Source: Ophiostoma sp. CBS 140.51 (Eukaryota; Ascomycota; Sordariomycetes; Ophiostomatales; Ophiostomataceae). Taken from it: a DNA stretch of 64,000 bases. The DNA lies in NCBI GenBank assembly GCA_029298735.1, contig JANSLP010000076.1, positions 58,900-122,899 on the forward strand. Direction: 5' to 3'. Position numbers and translations under genes: made by a program. Of the stretch, positions 50,642 to 61,384 are shown one piece after another. The notes beneath the pieces were generated by a model. That model did not search any database. It saw nothing but the letters and a program-made list of their open reading frames with translations, and was not told the DNA's origin. Each line of letters starts with the position of its first letter. Position 1 is the stretch's first letter.

Positions 50642-52837
50642 TCATTTCTTGCCCTTCTTCCGCTTCTTGGCCGCCGCATTTCCACTCGGGCCTTGCGGCG
50701 CCTTCTCCACGCGTACCGAGCCGGCACCACCCGCCAGTGCCAACGTCTCCTCCTCCTTGACCACACCGCCTTGCGTCAGGGCCGCCTCGCCGCGCCGGCC
50801 ACGGCCCTTCTTGCCCTTGGGCGGGCGGTACGAGCTGCGGTCGCGCACAGGCAGCCAGCGTTCCGGGTCCATCTTTTTGTTGACATCAAAGGTGCTGGTG
50901 CTGCCTTCCTCGGCCGCCTTGGCCTGCAGCTTGCGGGCCTGGCGGGAGAGCTTGGAAGCGGCACCACCGGCACCACCCGTCTTGGTCTTCTTGGCGGACG
51001 GCTGAGCTGCGTCTGCGCCTGTCTCGGTAGTGGCAGCGTCAGCCGAGCGCTTCTTGCCCTTGGTGGGAGCAGCGGGTGTCGCCAGAGTAGCAACACCGCC
51101 CTGTAGCAAGCTGTTGACGTCGATGCCCTTGACGAGCTGGTCGACGGGCGTCAGCGATGCAGCAAGCTTCTGCTGACGAGCAGACTGTGTGGGTGTGGAA
51201 GAACCCGTCGACGACGCGGCAGCCAGAGATGCAACGAGGCCAGCGGCGGCAATCTTGTCGTCCGGGTCGGCGGCGTGCAACTTCTCGAAAGCGGAAGCAG
51301 CAGCGGCCTGGTCTGTAGGGTCTTGTGAGTGCAGCAGTTCGACACCGGCAGCGCGCAGGAGAGAGGCAGGCAGTGCAGACGAAGCGGTTTTGCTGGACTC
51401 CTGCCAGTGCGAGACAGCCTTGGCGAGCTCAGCACGGACGGCGTGGTGGCGGCCCTGCAGCTTGTAGATGGCGACGGCCAGGGCCACCAGACCAGGTGCA
51501 AAGCGAGCGTCCTTGGATGATGCTGCGGAAGACTCTTCTGCGCGGCGGAAGTAGGCCTCAAGCAGAGACAGCGCAGCCTCTGCGTTGTGTGCCTGCAGCT
51601 GCAGCTGAACTGCAGTCAGGACAAGGCCAACATCGTCGGGGCGGTGCTCGAGGAGCGGCAGGATGCGGCGCAGAGCCTCCTTGCCGGTCTGCAGCTCAGC
51701 CTTGGCGGCGGCACCAAAGATGCCGAGATCGACAGTGTCGGGTGATGTGGCCGTGCTGGCGCCCTCGTTCTCCTTATCGCTGTCTTCACCGCCAGACTGC
51801 CGCTTCAGCTGCTTGGCTGTCCGGCTCAGCACACCCTTGAACTTATAGCACTGCAGCTCAATGGCGTACTGGTTGCGGCGCAGGATGCGTGCCTGATGCG
51901 CAAAGAGACGGTCGCTACCGGTCGGCGGTGTGGGGATGGCATCTATTTGGCGCTGAACAACATAGGGGTTTGTAGAAGTGTTGGTGTTCTTGAGGACGAC
52001 GGCGTTGGTTGACGAAACGACCTTGGCCGAGCCTTCGCACTCGTTGGCGTCAATGGCCTTTTGCAGAGCAGCTGCATCCTCGTGGCGGCCCAGGCGCGTC
52101 AGGGTGTACGCCTGCTGAATCAGAATGGGCAGCAGCTCGGCGCGCTTGTCCTCGTCGCTGAGCTCGTCAGATCCCTCGCACAGTTGTTGGGCACGGCGCA
52201 GCAGGATCGAGGCCTTGCTCACGTCGCCACGGGCCACAGCAGTGCATCCGGCATTGTAGGCCATCTCGAAGGACTCCAAATCTTCCCGGCGGCCGGCATC
52301 AAGCGCGGCATCCTGTCCCGCCGACACCGTCGTCGATCCCCGGCCCTGCCACGCACGCTGGGCAGAGACGGCCAGAGCATTGATGCGCACATCAGTTGAC
52401 TCGCCGACAGCCGCATCGTCTGCAGAATCGGCATCGTCACCAAGGCCCGAGTAGAGGCCAGCGGCCAGGTCGAACTGCTCGGCGCGGTAGGCGACCTGGG
52501 CGGCCACGTGCTTCAAGGCGCGGTTGGCGGCCTTACTAGAGGCAAGCTCGGCAGCAGCATCGAGGTCGCCCGTCTTGTAAAGAGCATAGGCGCGCTCCAA
52601 AACCGTCCGGGCAGCGAGCGCATCACCAGCGGCAGCGACAGTGCGCAGGGCGTCATCGAAGCGGTCGAGCTTCAGGAGGGCGACGACCTTGGCGTGCTGT
52701 GCCGTGAGCTGCTCGGGGTTGGTCTGGCCGGGCTTGCTGTTGGCGATGGCGGCATTGGCGAGCTTGAGGGCTTCTTCGTGATCGTCGATGCTGGTGCCAC
52801 GCAGCAGCGAGTTGAGGGCGTTGACGGCCGCAGCCAT
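50642..52837 (-). CDS. SRP72: Signal recognition particle subunit SRP72
   Basis: Single exon of 731 residues from the ATG at 52837 (MAAAVNALNSLLRGTSIDDH). The frame is open to 53110, but the 91 extra residues come from leader-like sequence and do not match the family start. Residues 1 to about 560 are helical TPR-like repeats (EALKLANAAIANSKPGQTNP, DALRTVAAAGDALAARTVLE, RAYALYKTGDLDAAAELAS, EMAYNAGCTAVARGDVSKAS). The C-terminal RNA-binding motif is clear: LSRQARKLQAKAAEEG, then DPERWLPVRDRSSYRPPKGK (about 655-675), followed by a Lys-rich tail AAAKKRKKGKK. SRP72 with SRP68 binds the S domain of SRP RNA, which targets secretory ribosomes to the ER. The length is near the human protein (671). 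Confidence 0.93.
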   Translation of the reverse strand: MAAAVNALNSLLRGTSIDDHEEALKLANAAIANSKPGQTNPEQLTAQHAKVVALLKLDRFDDALRTVAAAGDALAARTVLERAYALYKTGDLDAAAELASSKAANRALKHVAAQVAYRAEQFDLAAGLYSGLGDDADSADDAAVGESTDVRINALAVSAQRAWQGRGSTTVSAGQDAALDAGRREDLESFEMAYNAGCTAVARGDVSKASILLRRAQQLCEGSDELSDEDKRAELLPILIQQAYTLTRLGRHEDAAALQKAIDANECEGSAKVVSSTNAVVLKNTNTSTNPYVVQRQIDAIPTPPTGSDRLFAHQARILRRNQYAIELQCYKFKGVLSRTAKQLKRQSGGEDSDKENEGASTATSPDTVDLGIFGAAAKAELQTGKEALRRILPLLEHRPDDVGLVLTAVQLQLQAHNAEAALSLLEAYFRRAEESSAASSKDARFAPGLVALAVAIYKLQGRHHAVRAELAKAVSHWQESSKTASSALPASLLRAAGVELLHSQDPTDQAAAASAFEKLHAADPDDKIAAAGLVASLAAASSTGSSTPTQSARQQKLAASLTPVDQLVKGIDVNSLLQGGVATLATPAAPTKGKKRSADAATTETGADAAQPSAKKTKTGGAGGAASKLSRQARKLQAKAAEEGSTSTFDVNKKMDPERWLPVRDRSSYRPPKGKKGRGRRGEAALTQGGVVKEEETLALAGGAGSVRVEKAPQGPSGNAAAKKRKKGKK

Positions 52838-53512
52838 CGTGTGGGGTGTGGAGGATGGTTGTGTGTAAAATGAGGACGGGGGAGGGTATCGAGGTGGTCG
52901 GCGTTGGTGGTCGATGGTGAGGTTGTGACGTTTCGTGAGGCTAACAACGTCCCATGGCGGTTTGATTGTTTGTTGCGTGGATGCCGGAATTCGTGCGATG
53001 CCGTCCGACTGCGTGCCTGCCTTGTCGTCGTGCGTCGTAGGTCGTCTGTCGTCTTCGGTTGGCAGTAGCGGGTGACGTCCAAGCAGAGCCTGCCACACTT
53101 TGACGCTCATCTGGCAGGAGCGAACGAAGAGAGGGGCAGCCGCAGTTTCGGTGGGGCCCTTTTTTCTGTGTGTAATTTTTTTCTCGAATCGCTCTTTCTT
53201 AAATTGGTGTATTACAGGGCTTTGTATTTTTTATGGGGCTAGCTCAATCCGCAAGGAAAGAACGACCGCCTAAGAATGACCGAAATTACAGTGCTTCTAG
53301 CCTTCTACAGTGGCATCAAAACAATCACCCCCTATCATATAATTATGAATGCCCAACAGACAACCTTCCAACAGACAAACTTCCAATAGACACAAAAATC
53401 AACGACAGTGCCATCCTCCCTCTATGAAATCCAGCCTCGTTTCTCATCTATATTCATGTCTCATATTAAATATTTATCATTAGTCATTTACCACCTTCCT
53501 CACTCTCATCTC
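52838..53512. promoter_or_regulatory. Region between SRP72 start and the next minus-strand gene
   Basis: The SRP72 promoter and leader lie next to 52838. The rest (53160-53510) is AT-rich, with four near-repeats of a CCAACAGACAA/CCAATAGACAC type at about 53353-53396, and fits the 3' UTR of the gene to the right. No gene is visible. Confidence 0.4.
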
Positions 53513-54749
53513 TCATGATCGGCTGAACACGCCCCAGAATCGCTTCTTGGGCTTTTCTGTCTCTGGTTTGTCTGCCTCGCAGAAGGGTCTAATGGGATAC
53601 GCTGGCCGGATATTGTACCCTGGGGCTTCGATGTCCCAGATATTATCTCCAGAACCAGAGCCAGCTGGCATCGGCCGGCGACGCAGCTTGTGCTCCGGAA
53701 TCTCACCCAGTTTGGTGCTTCCGCTAGATCTCGAGACCATCGAAACGCGACGGCCAAGACGATTTCCCGAATCATTTTGAGATGTACTGGTGTACCTAAC
53801 GACGGTACTCCCACTGTCGCTTCTTCTTGCGCTAGCAGTGCTGCGTGAGCTGTCGCGATGATGGCTTGAGCTGCGCTTCTTTTGCTTTCCACTGGATGGT
53901 GCGGGTTGTGTTTGGCTAGCCGTTTCTCTCAAGGACGAAGACGACTTCTTTGTATGTTTCGGTTTTGGTGCACCTGGCCGACTGCTGTTGCCGGTCTTTG
54001 AACTGTCACGCTTGGTTGAAATGCGGTATCCATGGCTGCTACCAGAACTGGAACCCGGCGCCCGATGGTGCTTTGAGCCCTGTTGGGTGTGCCTCTGGTG
54101 GTCATCAAGTGATGACGTTGATTTTGACGAACGCGGCGACGAAGCTTTCGGCGTAGAAGACGACGGAAGACCACGACCTGAGGATGCCCGGCTGCTTCGA
54201 GACCGACCTGACACTGTGCTCTGGCTGCTTCGGTGTCTGTGGCCACCCATCCGAACGGAAGCCTCATCGATGACATGGATAGCGTCGATGCGTGATGCAT
54301 TGGACAAGGCACGCAGAGCATCATAGTTGAGAAGTCGCTGGCCGTCTGGCATAGCACTGTCTTTCCTGCTGCTGCCGAAGCCGAGTGCACTCGCCAGCGC
54401 GTCGGTCAAGCGCCGGACAATACGCCGAAGAGCAGAGCGAGACTGGCCTGTTGACAGAGTGTGAGGAAATGGAATAACTATATGCTAGGGACAAGAACAA
54501 CTTACCATCGCCTTTTTGCAGCCGACCGCCGGTCTCACTCAACCGGGTTGAGTAAACTTTTTGAATCTTGGCCCGGTCCGACTGAAGTGAGCGGCCAAGC
54601 TCAGACTGCCGTTCCCAGTCTGAGGAAGGAGCATACTGCCCGTTTGCATAAGCCGAGCTTTCTTTACTTGAGCTGCTGAAAACTCGAAGCAGAGATAGAC
54701 ATTTGGCATATGTATCCAAGAGCGCGTCGACACTGTCGGCGAGGCCCAT
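53513..54749 (-). CDS. Unrecognised protein, helical N-terminus and Ser/Arg-rich middle
   Basis: Two exons: 54749-54506 and 54447-53513, giving 392 residues; the splice joins GAT G|GC (Asp-Gly). The intron has a GTAAGT donor and is 58 nt. Residues 1-110 are helical: MGLADSVDALLDTYAKCLSL, LLRVFSS, then ERQSELGRSLQSDRAKIQKV and RSALRRIVRRLTDALASALG. Residues 115-150 are polar (LLNYDALRALSNASRIDAIH). From 155 to about 340 the chain is disordered, dominated by Ser, Arg, Lys, His and Gly (RSSRASSGRGLPSSSTPKAS). The C-terminus regains order with DNIWDIEAPGYNIRPAYPIR and ends KKRFWGVFSRS. There is no membrane span or signal. The layout (short helical domain, long phospho-rich linker, short conserved tail) suggests a regulatory or adaptor protein. 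I do not recognise the family and give no function. Confidence 0.72.
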
Positions 54750-57700
54750 GATGTTGTGGGGGGTTGGATGTGTTGCGTATGTCTGCGAGTCCGTGCCTTA
54801 ATAGCGATGCTGCAGTTTCCGAGATTGGCACTGTAAAAGCGGGATAAAAACGACGTAGACAATACTTAAAACCTCCTCCACAGGCCGTAGAATCCGTAAA
54901 AATGCTGTGCCGCCGGAGGACCTCCGGGATATCGAGTAATGTCACACGCCGGCGTAAATACGGGGTCGCGCTCCTTACTCCTCGTTTCCCCTTTCCTCGC
55001 CTCACGCTTCACGCGCGGGGTTGCCTCACCTCTCTGGCGTCAAACTCACAAGACCTCCTTTCTCGCTCGACCAGGGACCTAGACCTGGCCATACACCTTT
55101 CTCGACCACGAGTTGGACCCACAAAAAGCCGCCCGCTAGCCGCCAGTGGCCGTTGATGGCCGCCCAGTAGTTTGACACCTTCAGCGGCCGCTAAAAAAGA
55201 CGACAACCAAAGGCCAGAAGATGCCTTGCAAGCCCCTGAACGCAGCATGTGGCCAGAGACATCCAATCCGGGATGAGAGTGTATCTTCGTTTATTTTGTG
55301 ACTCTATCTGTACTGGAACCCTCTCTCTTCCTTTTTTAGTCATCTTTATGCTTCTGATAGAGGGGTCAATTAGGAATCTCGAACCCTTCAGCATATCTGA
55401 GCCTGAACAGAGTCACAAAGTGTCTGAGAAGTGGCGAGGCAGAGAGGTGCACGAGAAGGAGGACAGAAGGGTGCGAGGTACAAGATACGATACGATACAC
55501 AAAAAGAAGAGATCAAAGACAAAAATGGCAACACAGCATGAGAGACAGACCAGGCGAGACACGAAACGCCCACGTCGACCGGTGTGGATTGGTCTGGCCA
55601 GGCCGTGTTATCAATAAACCAAAGCAAGGGCCCTACCTTGGAAGATTGGAAGATTGGGAGATGAAGAAAAAGTTGGGGGCGCAATCACACACACGGCGAT
55701 GATGTGCACAAGCAGACATGCACGAATCCAAGAGAGTCAACGAATCCGACGGGCTGTTCGTGTCTTTTGTTTCGTCTGTTCTATCTATTTGCAGTAGACC
55801 GAGTACGAAATGAATGCAGATGCATGGGAAAGTGCGCCTCACTCCTTGGACTCCCTTGCGAAAGCAAGTAAGACCGCGTGGGAGGCAACATGATTTCATG
55901 ATTTCACATGATTGTGTGCTTTTGCTTTTTGCCCCCTTTTATCCTGCCATTGTCGGGCGTCATTGATCCTAATCAGTGCGAATTTTGTCCCTTGCTTTGC
56001 ATGATTTTTTTTGTTGACTTCTTTTTTCTTTTTTCGCCAACCCTGTGTGTTGAATGCTGACGGAGAAATGACAGGTTTGCAGTTTGCGCTGTTTTATCCT
56101 GTTTTCTGTTTACGTGGGAGGACGTGTTTTGGCTCTCCTTTTCTATTCTCATTTTCATATTGTCTCCCATTTGACTTCTTCCTTTTCTTTCTTTTTCCTT
56201 TCCATCCAACGTCCCGTTTCTCGGCAGACGCTCCCGGCTCTCCGTATCGTAGAATGCACAATGCGGTCGACCAGCCATGGGAGGGCTCGATGGGACCAGG
56301 GTAGCCTGGGCTTTGGGTAGTCTGGGCGTGGGCGTCTGGGCGGGTTCTATGGGATGCACACCAATAAGACGGATAGAGGCAGAAAAAGGAAGAGAACCAA
56401 GCATAAGAAAAAGAGAGAGCTGAACGAAAAAAGACAGCAGCCTTGAAAATATGACCGATACGAATTTCGTCAGGCTGTTGGTCTGTTGACTTTTGTCTGT
56501 TTGCATCAAGGCATCATATCTTTTGTCTCTCTTGTCGAAGCTTTATTCTTTTCACATTTCATCACTTCCTCCCCCCACCGCTATCTTCATCCAAGACAAT
56601 TCTGGGCTTTCCCACCCTTCGGGTAAAGTGGAGGGTCTTCCGCGGAACGATCCTAGTTTGGAAAAGGCCGACGCGGGATGAGAACAACACAGGACACTGA
56701 ACGCGGATCCGTAGTTGCTATCACGACTGACGCTTTCTTTCTTTCTTCTTCGTCTCGTGAGATGATTTTGGCGTCTTGATTCTTTCCACAGGCATGTCCT
56801 TTCGCAAGTGCTGAGGAGCCGCTCTCTTCTTTACCTGCATGAGCCTTGTCTGTCCTCATATTTTCCTTATCTGCCCATCTTCCACAGGGCTCCATGCACT
56901 GTCCCATTTCGGCTCTCTTTTCGTTGGATTGGAACATTGGAACGCCCACCACACACGCCCCCCTGGTCCCGGATAATCCTGTCCTCGCAGCATATCACCA
57001 TGGACGGCCAATGAGAGCTCGCGATCGCATCTACGTGCCTTTATCGCAGAAAGGCGTGTGGACAGGGGTGGCTGTCGAGGAAAAAGAAAGAAGACAACAA
57101 AAAAGTTGAAGAGGTTCGGTTTCTGCATGCCCGCCCCTCCCTCAATCCCTCGGCAGGGTCTGCACGCACCTTTTTTGTCCACCCGAATACGTAACAGGCG
57201 TAGTGAGAAATTTGACGAGGCGAGAGAGAAGAAAATGTGAAAAGGAAAAATACAAAAAATATCGTGAAGAAGATGAAAGACAACAAAATCGCCGAGTGGC
57301 CGCCGGACGTCAGAAAAACATGTGCAAGGAGAAAACAAAAAAGTACACCGCTGGCAAAGCTTTTTTTTATTTTATTTTATCAATGACAGGTCTCAAAACG
57401 AAGCAAGAAAACACTGGCCAGCAACAACACAGCACAGAACAAGACGCCAGTGTGGGGCCAGATAACGCAAAAAAGACGGTAAGGCGACACGGGACGACAC
57501 GGGCGGGCGGCCAGTTAAAATTTAAATCGAAAATAAATACGAAAATAAGAGCGCGCGACGAGAAGGGACAAGAAGGGACCAGAGGGAAGGAGCGATGGGC
57601 CCTGGCATCTCCTGCCACCTTCTCTCTGTAACACATTCACACAGGGAACCATTTAAACAAGTGGTTTTTGGCCTAGATGTTGCATAATTTGCTGGGTACG

Positions 57701-60700
57701 AGATAGCCATGATTCTGTTTTCTTCTATTTTCTCAGGCTCTGGCGCTTTCTCTGTCGCTTCTCTGGGCGCTGTCGACGAAGGAGCGTACATTTCCAATAG
57801 TGTCGTCACTGCAGACGATCTCATACAAAAATGTCTCTGATGGGCGAAAGGAAGGAGCGACCGCGCCCGCGGGCAGCGCATCTTGAAACTCAAGGCAGTC
57901 ATGATGGGCAGAGTTAAAAGGTCAGGAACCCCCAAGCCCCCAAACCCCCAAACTCTTAAATGCCCTCGCCTGGAATACGCCGTTCACTGAATCGCCGTCT
58001 GTGTTTCCAGATATTGCGTGCTTTCGCAGGATGCGATATTTTTTTACGTGTTCTGGCGGACTGGCGACCCTGGCACAGAGTCATAAGCCATCGTCAAAAT
58101 GCGTCAAGAAAACAGGCTGCCCTTCGCGCCTTCCCTGCGCTGCTTCTGAGCAAACAACGGGGGCTCGGGGGAGCAAGAGCGAGGCAGGCGAAGGGCACTC
58201 AAGGGCAGGTGCGATGGACAGCCAGATACACACGAACCCGCGCGAACCCGGATGATTTTCTGGGTACATTGAAGCTCCGTAATTACTCCGTAGCTGCCAT
58301 TTTCGCCATTTTCGCCAGCTGCTCTTGCAGTTTTTCCTTGTCGAGTTTTGTCACTTTTCCCTGCAGTTTGTGCTGTCTGCACCTTCCCCCATCCCTCTTT
58401 CTGTCTTTTTATCGTTCTCCCCCCACCCCTACAAATGGGCCCCCATGTTATTCCCGCCCACACCTCATTGACTCGTCCTTTTCTCGACTCCTCCTCCCAC
58501 GCATTTTCCCTCGTCCAACCCACACGCCCACACGCCCACCCTGGAACCTCCCACACACGATCCCACAACCCGCACGCCCCTTCGTCTTGTGCCGCCCGTG
58601 TCGTGGGGAGTGACCTGAGCAAAGGACCAGAAGACGCCGTTCTCTTGTTTCGTTATCAGAGCCCCGTCACCACCCTGCGAATTCGTCGTCGTTCGCCATC
58701 GGCCTTGCTTTCGTCGTCTTTTTCTGTCCTGCGTCCTGCGTCTTGCGTCCTGCTTTGATCTCCCCGTCTCCATCTCTTGCGCAACCTCTCGCGTTTGTCC
58801 CTTTGACCTCACTGCTCTCCTTTGCCTGCTGTCTTCAACAGGTACCCGTGATTCGGCGGGATCGACCTTCTTCCGCGATGGGACCCTAGGCTTGCTGTTG
58901 CTTGTCAACCTACTTCTCTCTCTCCGCGTCTTGTCCGTCCAGAGCTCTTTCTCGTGGCGCGCTTCACGCCTTCTCTCGTCTCCTCTGATCCACTCTCTTA
59001 CACCTTGCTGGCCAGTCCGCTTTCTAGTCTGTCTCGTTAGGCCCCGATACCAGTGTTCTTTGGCGTCTTTTTACCCTCCCTTTTCACGCTTTTTTCATCA
59101 TTCTTCCACTCCCCAGGCTTTTTGGACCGTCTCCCCAGTCAAACCCCAGTTCACACCTTCGATACCGGCTAGCAAGCCCGTCGAACGGCTACACTACACA
59201 TATCTCGCTATCTCCCTCTGTCTCGGCTCTGCTTCTCGATTCAACGCGCCACCCAACCACAACCAGAGCACATACCAACTAGCCGGCGCGCACCTGTCTG
59301 GCTGGTCCCGGCACTACTCGTGGAGACTCGCTTTTTTCTGCTTGGGATGTGCTACTAGTGACGAAGGCTGTGGTACTTTTTTGAGTTTTTTCTTCCACCT
59401 TCTTCATTTTTTAATCTTCTCCGTCTTTTCTCATCTCACGGGCCTCGAACTCTTCTTCTTCTCTTGTCTTCTTTTTGCCGTCCTTTTTCTCTGCTCGGTA
59501 TCCATTCACTGTTCGCTCCTGGTTCTGCTTCTTGTACATGCACACAGGCCATTCAGATACCAGATACGTGCCTCTATCTCTCTCTCTTTATCTGTCTGGC
59601 ATCATCCTTACATCCTCCACCCCTCTCTTGGTCCCTGCTCTCAGATAAAGAAAAAGACACCGCCTCATCCCTCATCGCCTTTCGTTTTCTCTGCTCGCTC
59701 TGGCGTCACCCGTCATCGACCTCGCACAATCACGGATACTTAATCAGTGCAATACGGCATGCCGCTCTCTTTGTGCACCGCCTCGGCTTTCTTTTTTATC
59801 GTCTTTGGCTCTGCTCGCCCTGTGGATTGCAGTGTATCTGGCCCTATTTCTCTCTGACCCTGGTCTCTTGCGACGTCTTGTTGTCTTATCTGACGCCATC
59901 GCAAATCAAACGCCCTATCCTCCTCAACTAGCCAACCGCTGCATACCGCACTCCCCGCACCCCCTTTCTGCATTCATACCAGAATTCAGAATTGCCTGTG
60001 CCCCCCTTTCCCTTCTCTTTCTGTTCACTTTGTCCCCTACACCCATTTTCGCCTATCAGCACCACCACGGGCCTCGAATAAAGCGAACGACCAAAGCGTC
60101 ACAGAGAAACAGAAACGCCATACCTGTTCCTTGTGCATTCTGTTGCGTATCTCACAACTCGGCTTCGTAACGGCGAATAGACAAAAAGACGACAGGAGCA
60201 GGTCCCACTAATACCCAGACCGACCTTTGCCTTTTTTATTCTTTTGTTTTCTTTTTCTCCTTTGCCCGGCTCTGGATCACACCTGGCCAACTATCCGGAT
60301 ACGCCTTCCTGCACGCCAGCCCTGACGATTGCGGCGTTGCGCCGAGATCATTTCAGTTTTATCTCTCGCCCAGTCCCACGATACATCCACTTATCTCATC
60401 GTGTCCCTGGATTAACCATCCATCCCACTCCTCCCTCTTTCACTCTTCCATACCTTGACGGAAATCTCATTTTTCTCCCTTTTTACCTTTTTTTACCTCA
60501 TTTCTTCTTTACTTCTTCCCGTACTTCCACACCCTCGGTCTCTCTTCTCTGATCCGTCTCTCGACCGTCTATCACCGCCTTCTTGACCTAGTTAGCATCT
60601 AATCATCGACCCGCTGCCGAATCCCACGACCGACACGGGGAACCAGATAAGTGTGTACAACACAGCACGCATTCATCTCAGACCGGCGTTGTCCCTCTCA

Positions 60701-61384
60701 CGCCTTTTGGCCCAGATACGTCCTCATCACTGCCGCCCCTACGGAGAACGGATCACAGTGACCCACGTCACATCCCACACCCGCCGTTTCTTTGATTTCA
60801 TTGTTGTGTCCCTCTGTTTCTTCTTTTTCTTTTTCTTATTCTACTTTTTTATTTTGGCTGCCGCCTGTCCAGCCGCTTTTGTGAAAAAAAAAAAAGACAA
60901 AATAGGGGGCTGTTTGCGGGCCACCTAGAAACGGAATCAGACCCAGACTCTCATCTCAGTCTGTCTGTCCCAACCAACAACCAACAGCCGGCACTCACAG
61001 GTTCCCTCTGTATCGGAATATAACCCGACCGCCTGCCCTCTTGGCTTGGGTGTCACCCAACCCACATGGCCGTTCTCGTCGTTTTGTTTTTATATTATCT
61101 CCCTAGCCGCCTCCTTTGATACTCTCCCACTCTCTTCTTTTTACACCTGTCTCCCCTCTCTTCACTATCCTACCCACTTCTTCATCGACCTCGACGACTT
61201 TGCAAACGCCGCATATCATTGTTCCATGGACATCTTCTACGAAACTACGCCGAAGTTTGGCCTCATCCCGTTCTCTATTTTCTAGCGTGCAATAGGGTAT
61301 ACGCTTAGGAAATTTTGACACGACGCGTTTTCTCAACACCTCTTCTTTCTCAAAATCACACTTGTCTTGAAGACATTAACAACA
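54750..61384. promoter_or_regulatory. 6.6-kb gene-free region, probably long promoter and leader of the Cys/His coiled-coil gene
   Basis: The longest stretch without a gene in the window, between divergent starts. The first 450 bp should hold the promoter of the minus-strand gene. From about 58290 to 61380 the plus strand is strongly C/T-rich, the style of fungal 5' leaders here, but more than 3 kb long. Open frames in it (for example 58892-59743 plus) are rich in Ser, Phe, Leu and Pro because of that base composition and show no domain. The middle (55200-58000) is mixed in composition, with no repeat, transposon or tRNA noticed. An unannotated non-coding transcript is possible. Confidence 0.45.

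Noticed and set aside
52838..53110. N-terminal extension of SRP72 to the start at 53110
   Set aside because: Leader-like composition and no match to the SRP72 N-terminus, which begins well at 52837.
55361..55400. GGTTCGAGATTCC on the minus strand, resembling a tRNA B box
   Set aside because: The flanks do not form a T stem or an acceptor stem, and no A box lies at the right distance.
58892..59743. Plus-strand open frame of 283 codons in the long gene-free region
   Set aside because: Ser/Phe/Leu-rich translation of pyrimidine-rich leader sequence; apparent membrane spans are an effect of T-rich codons.
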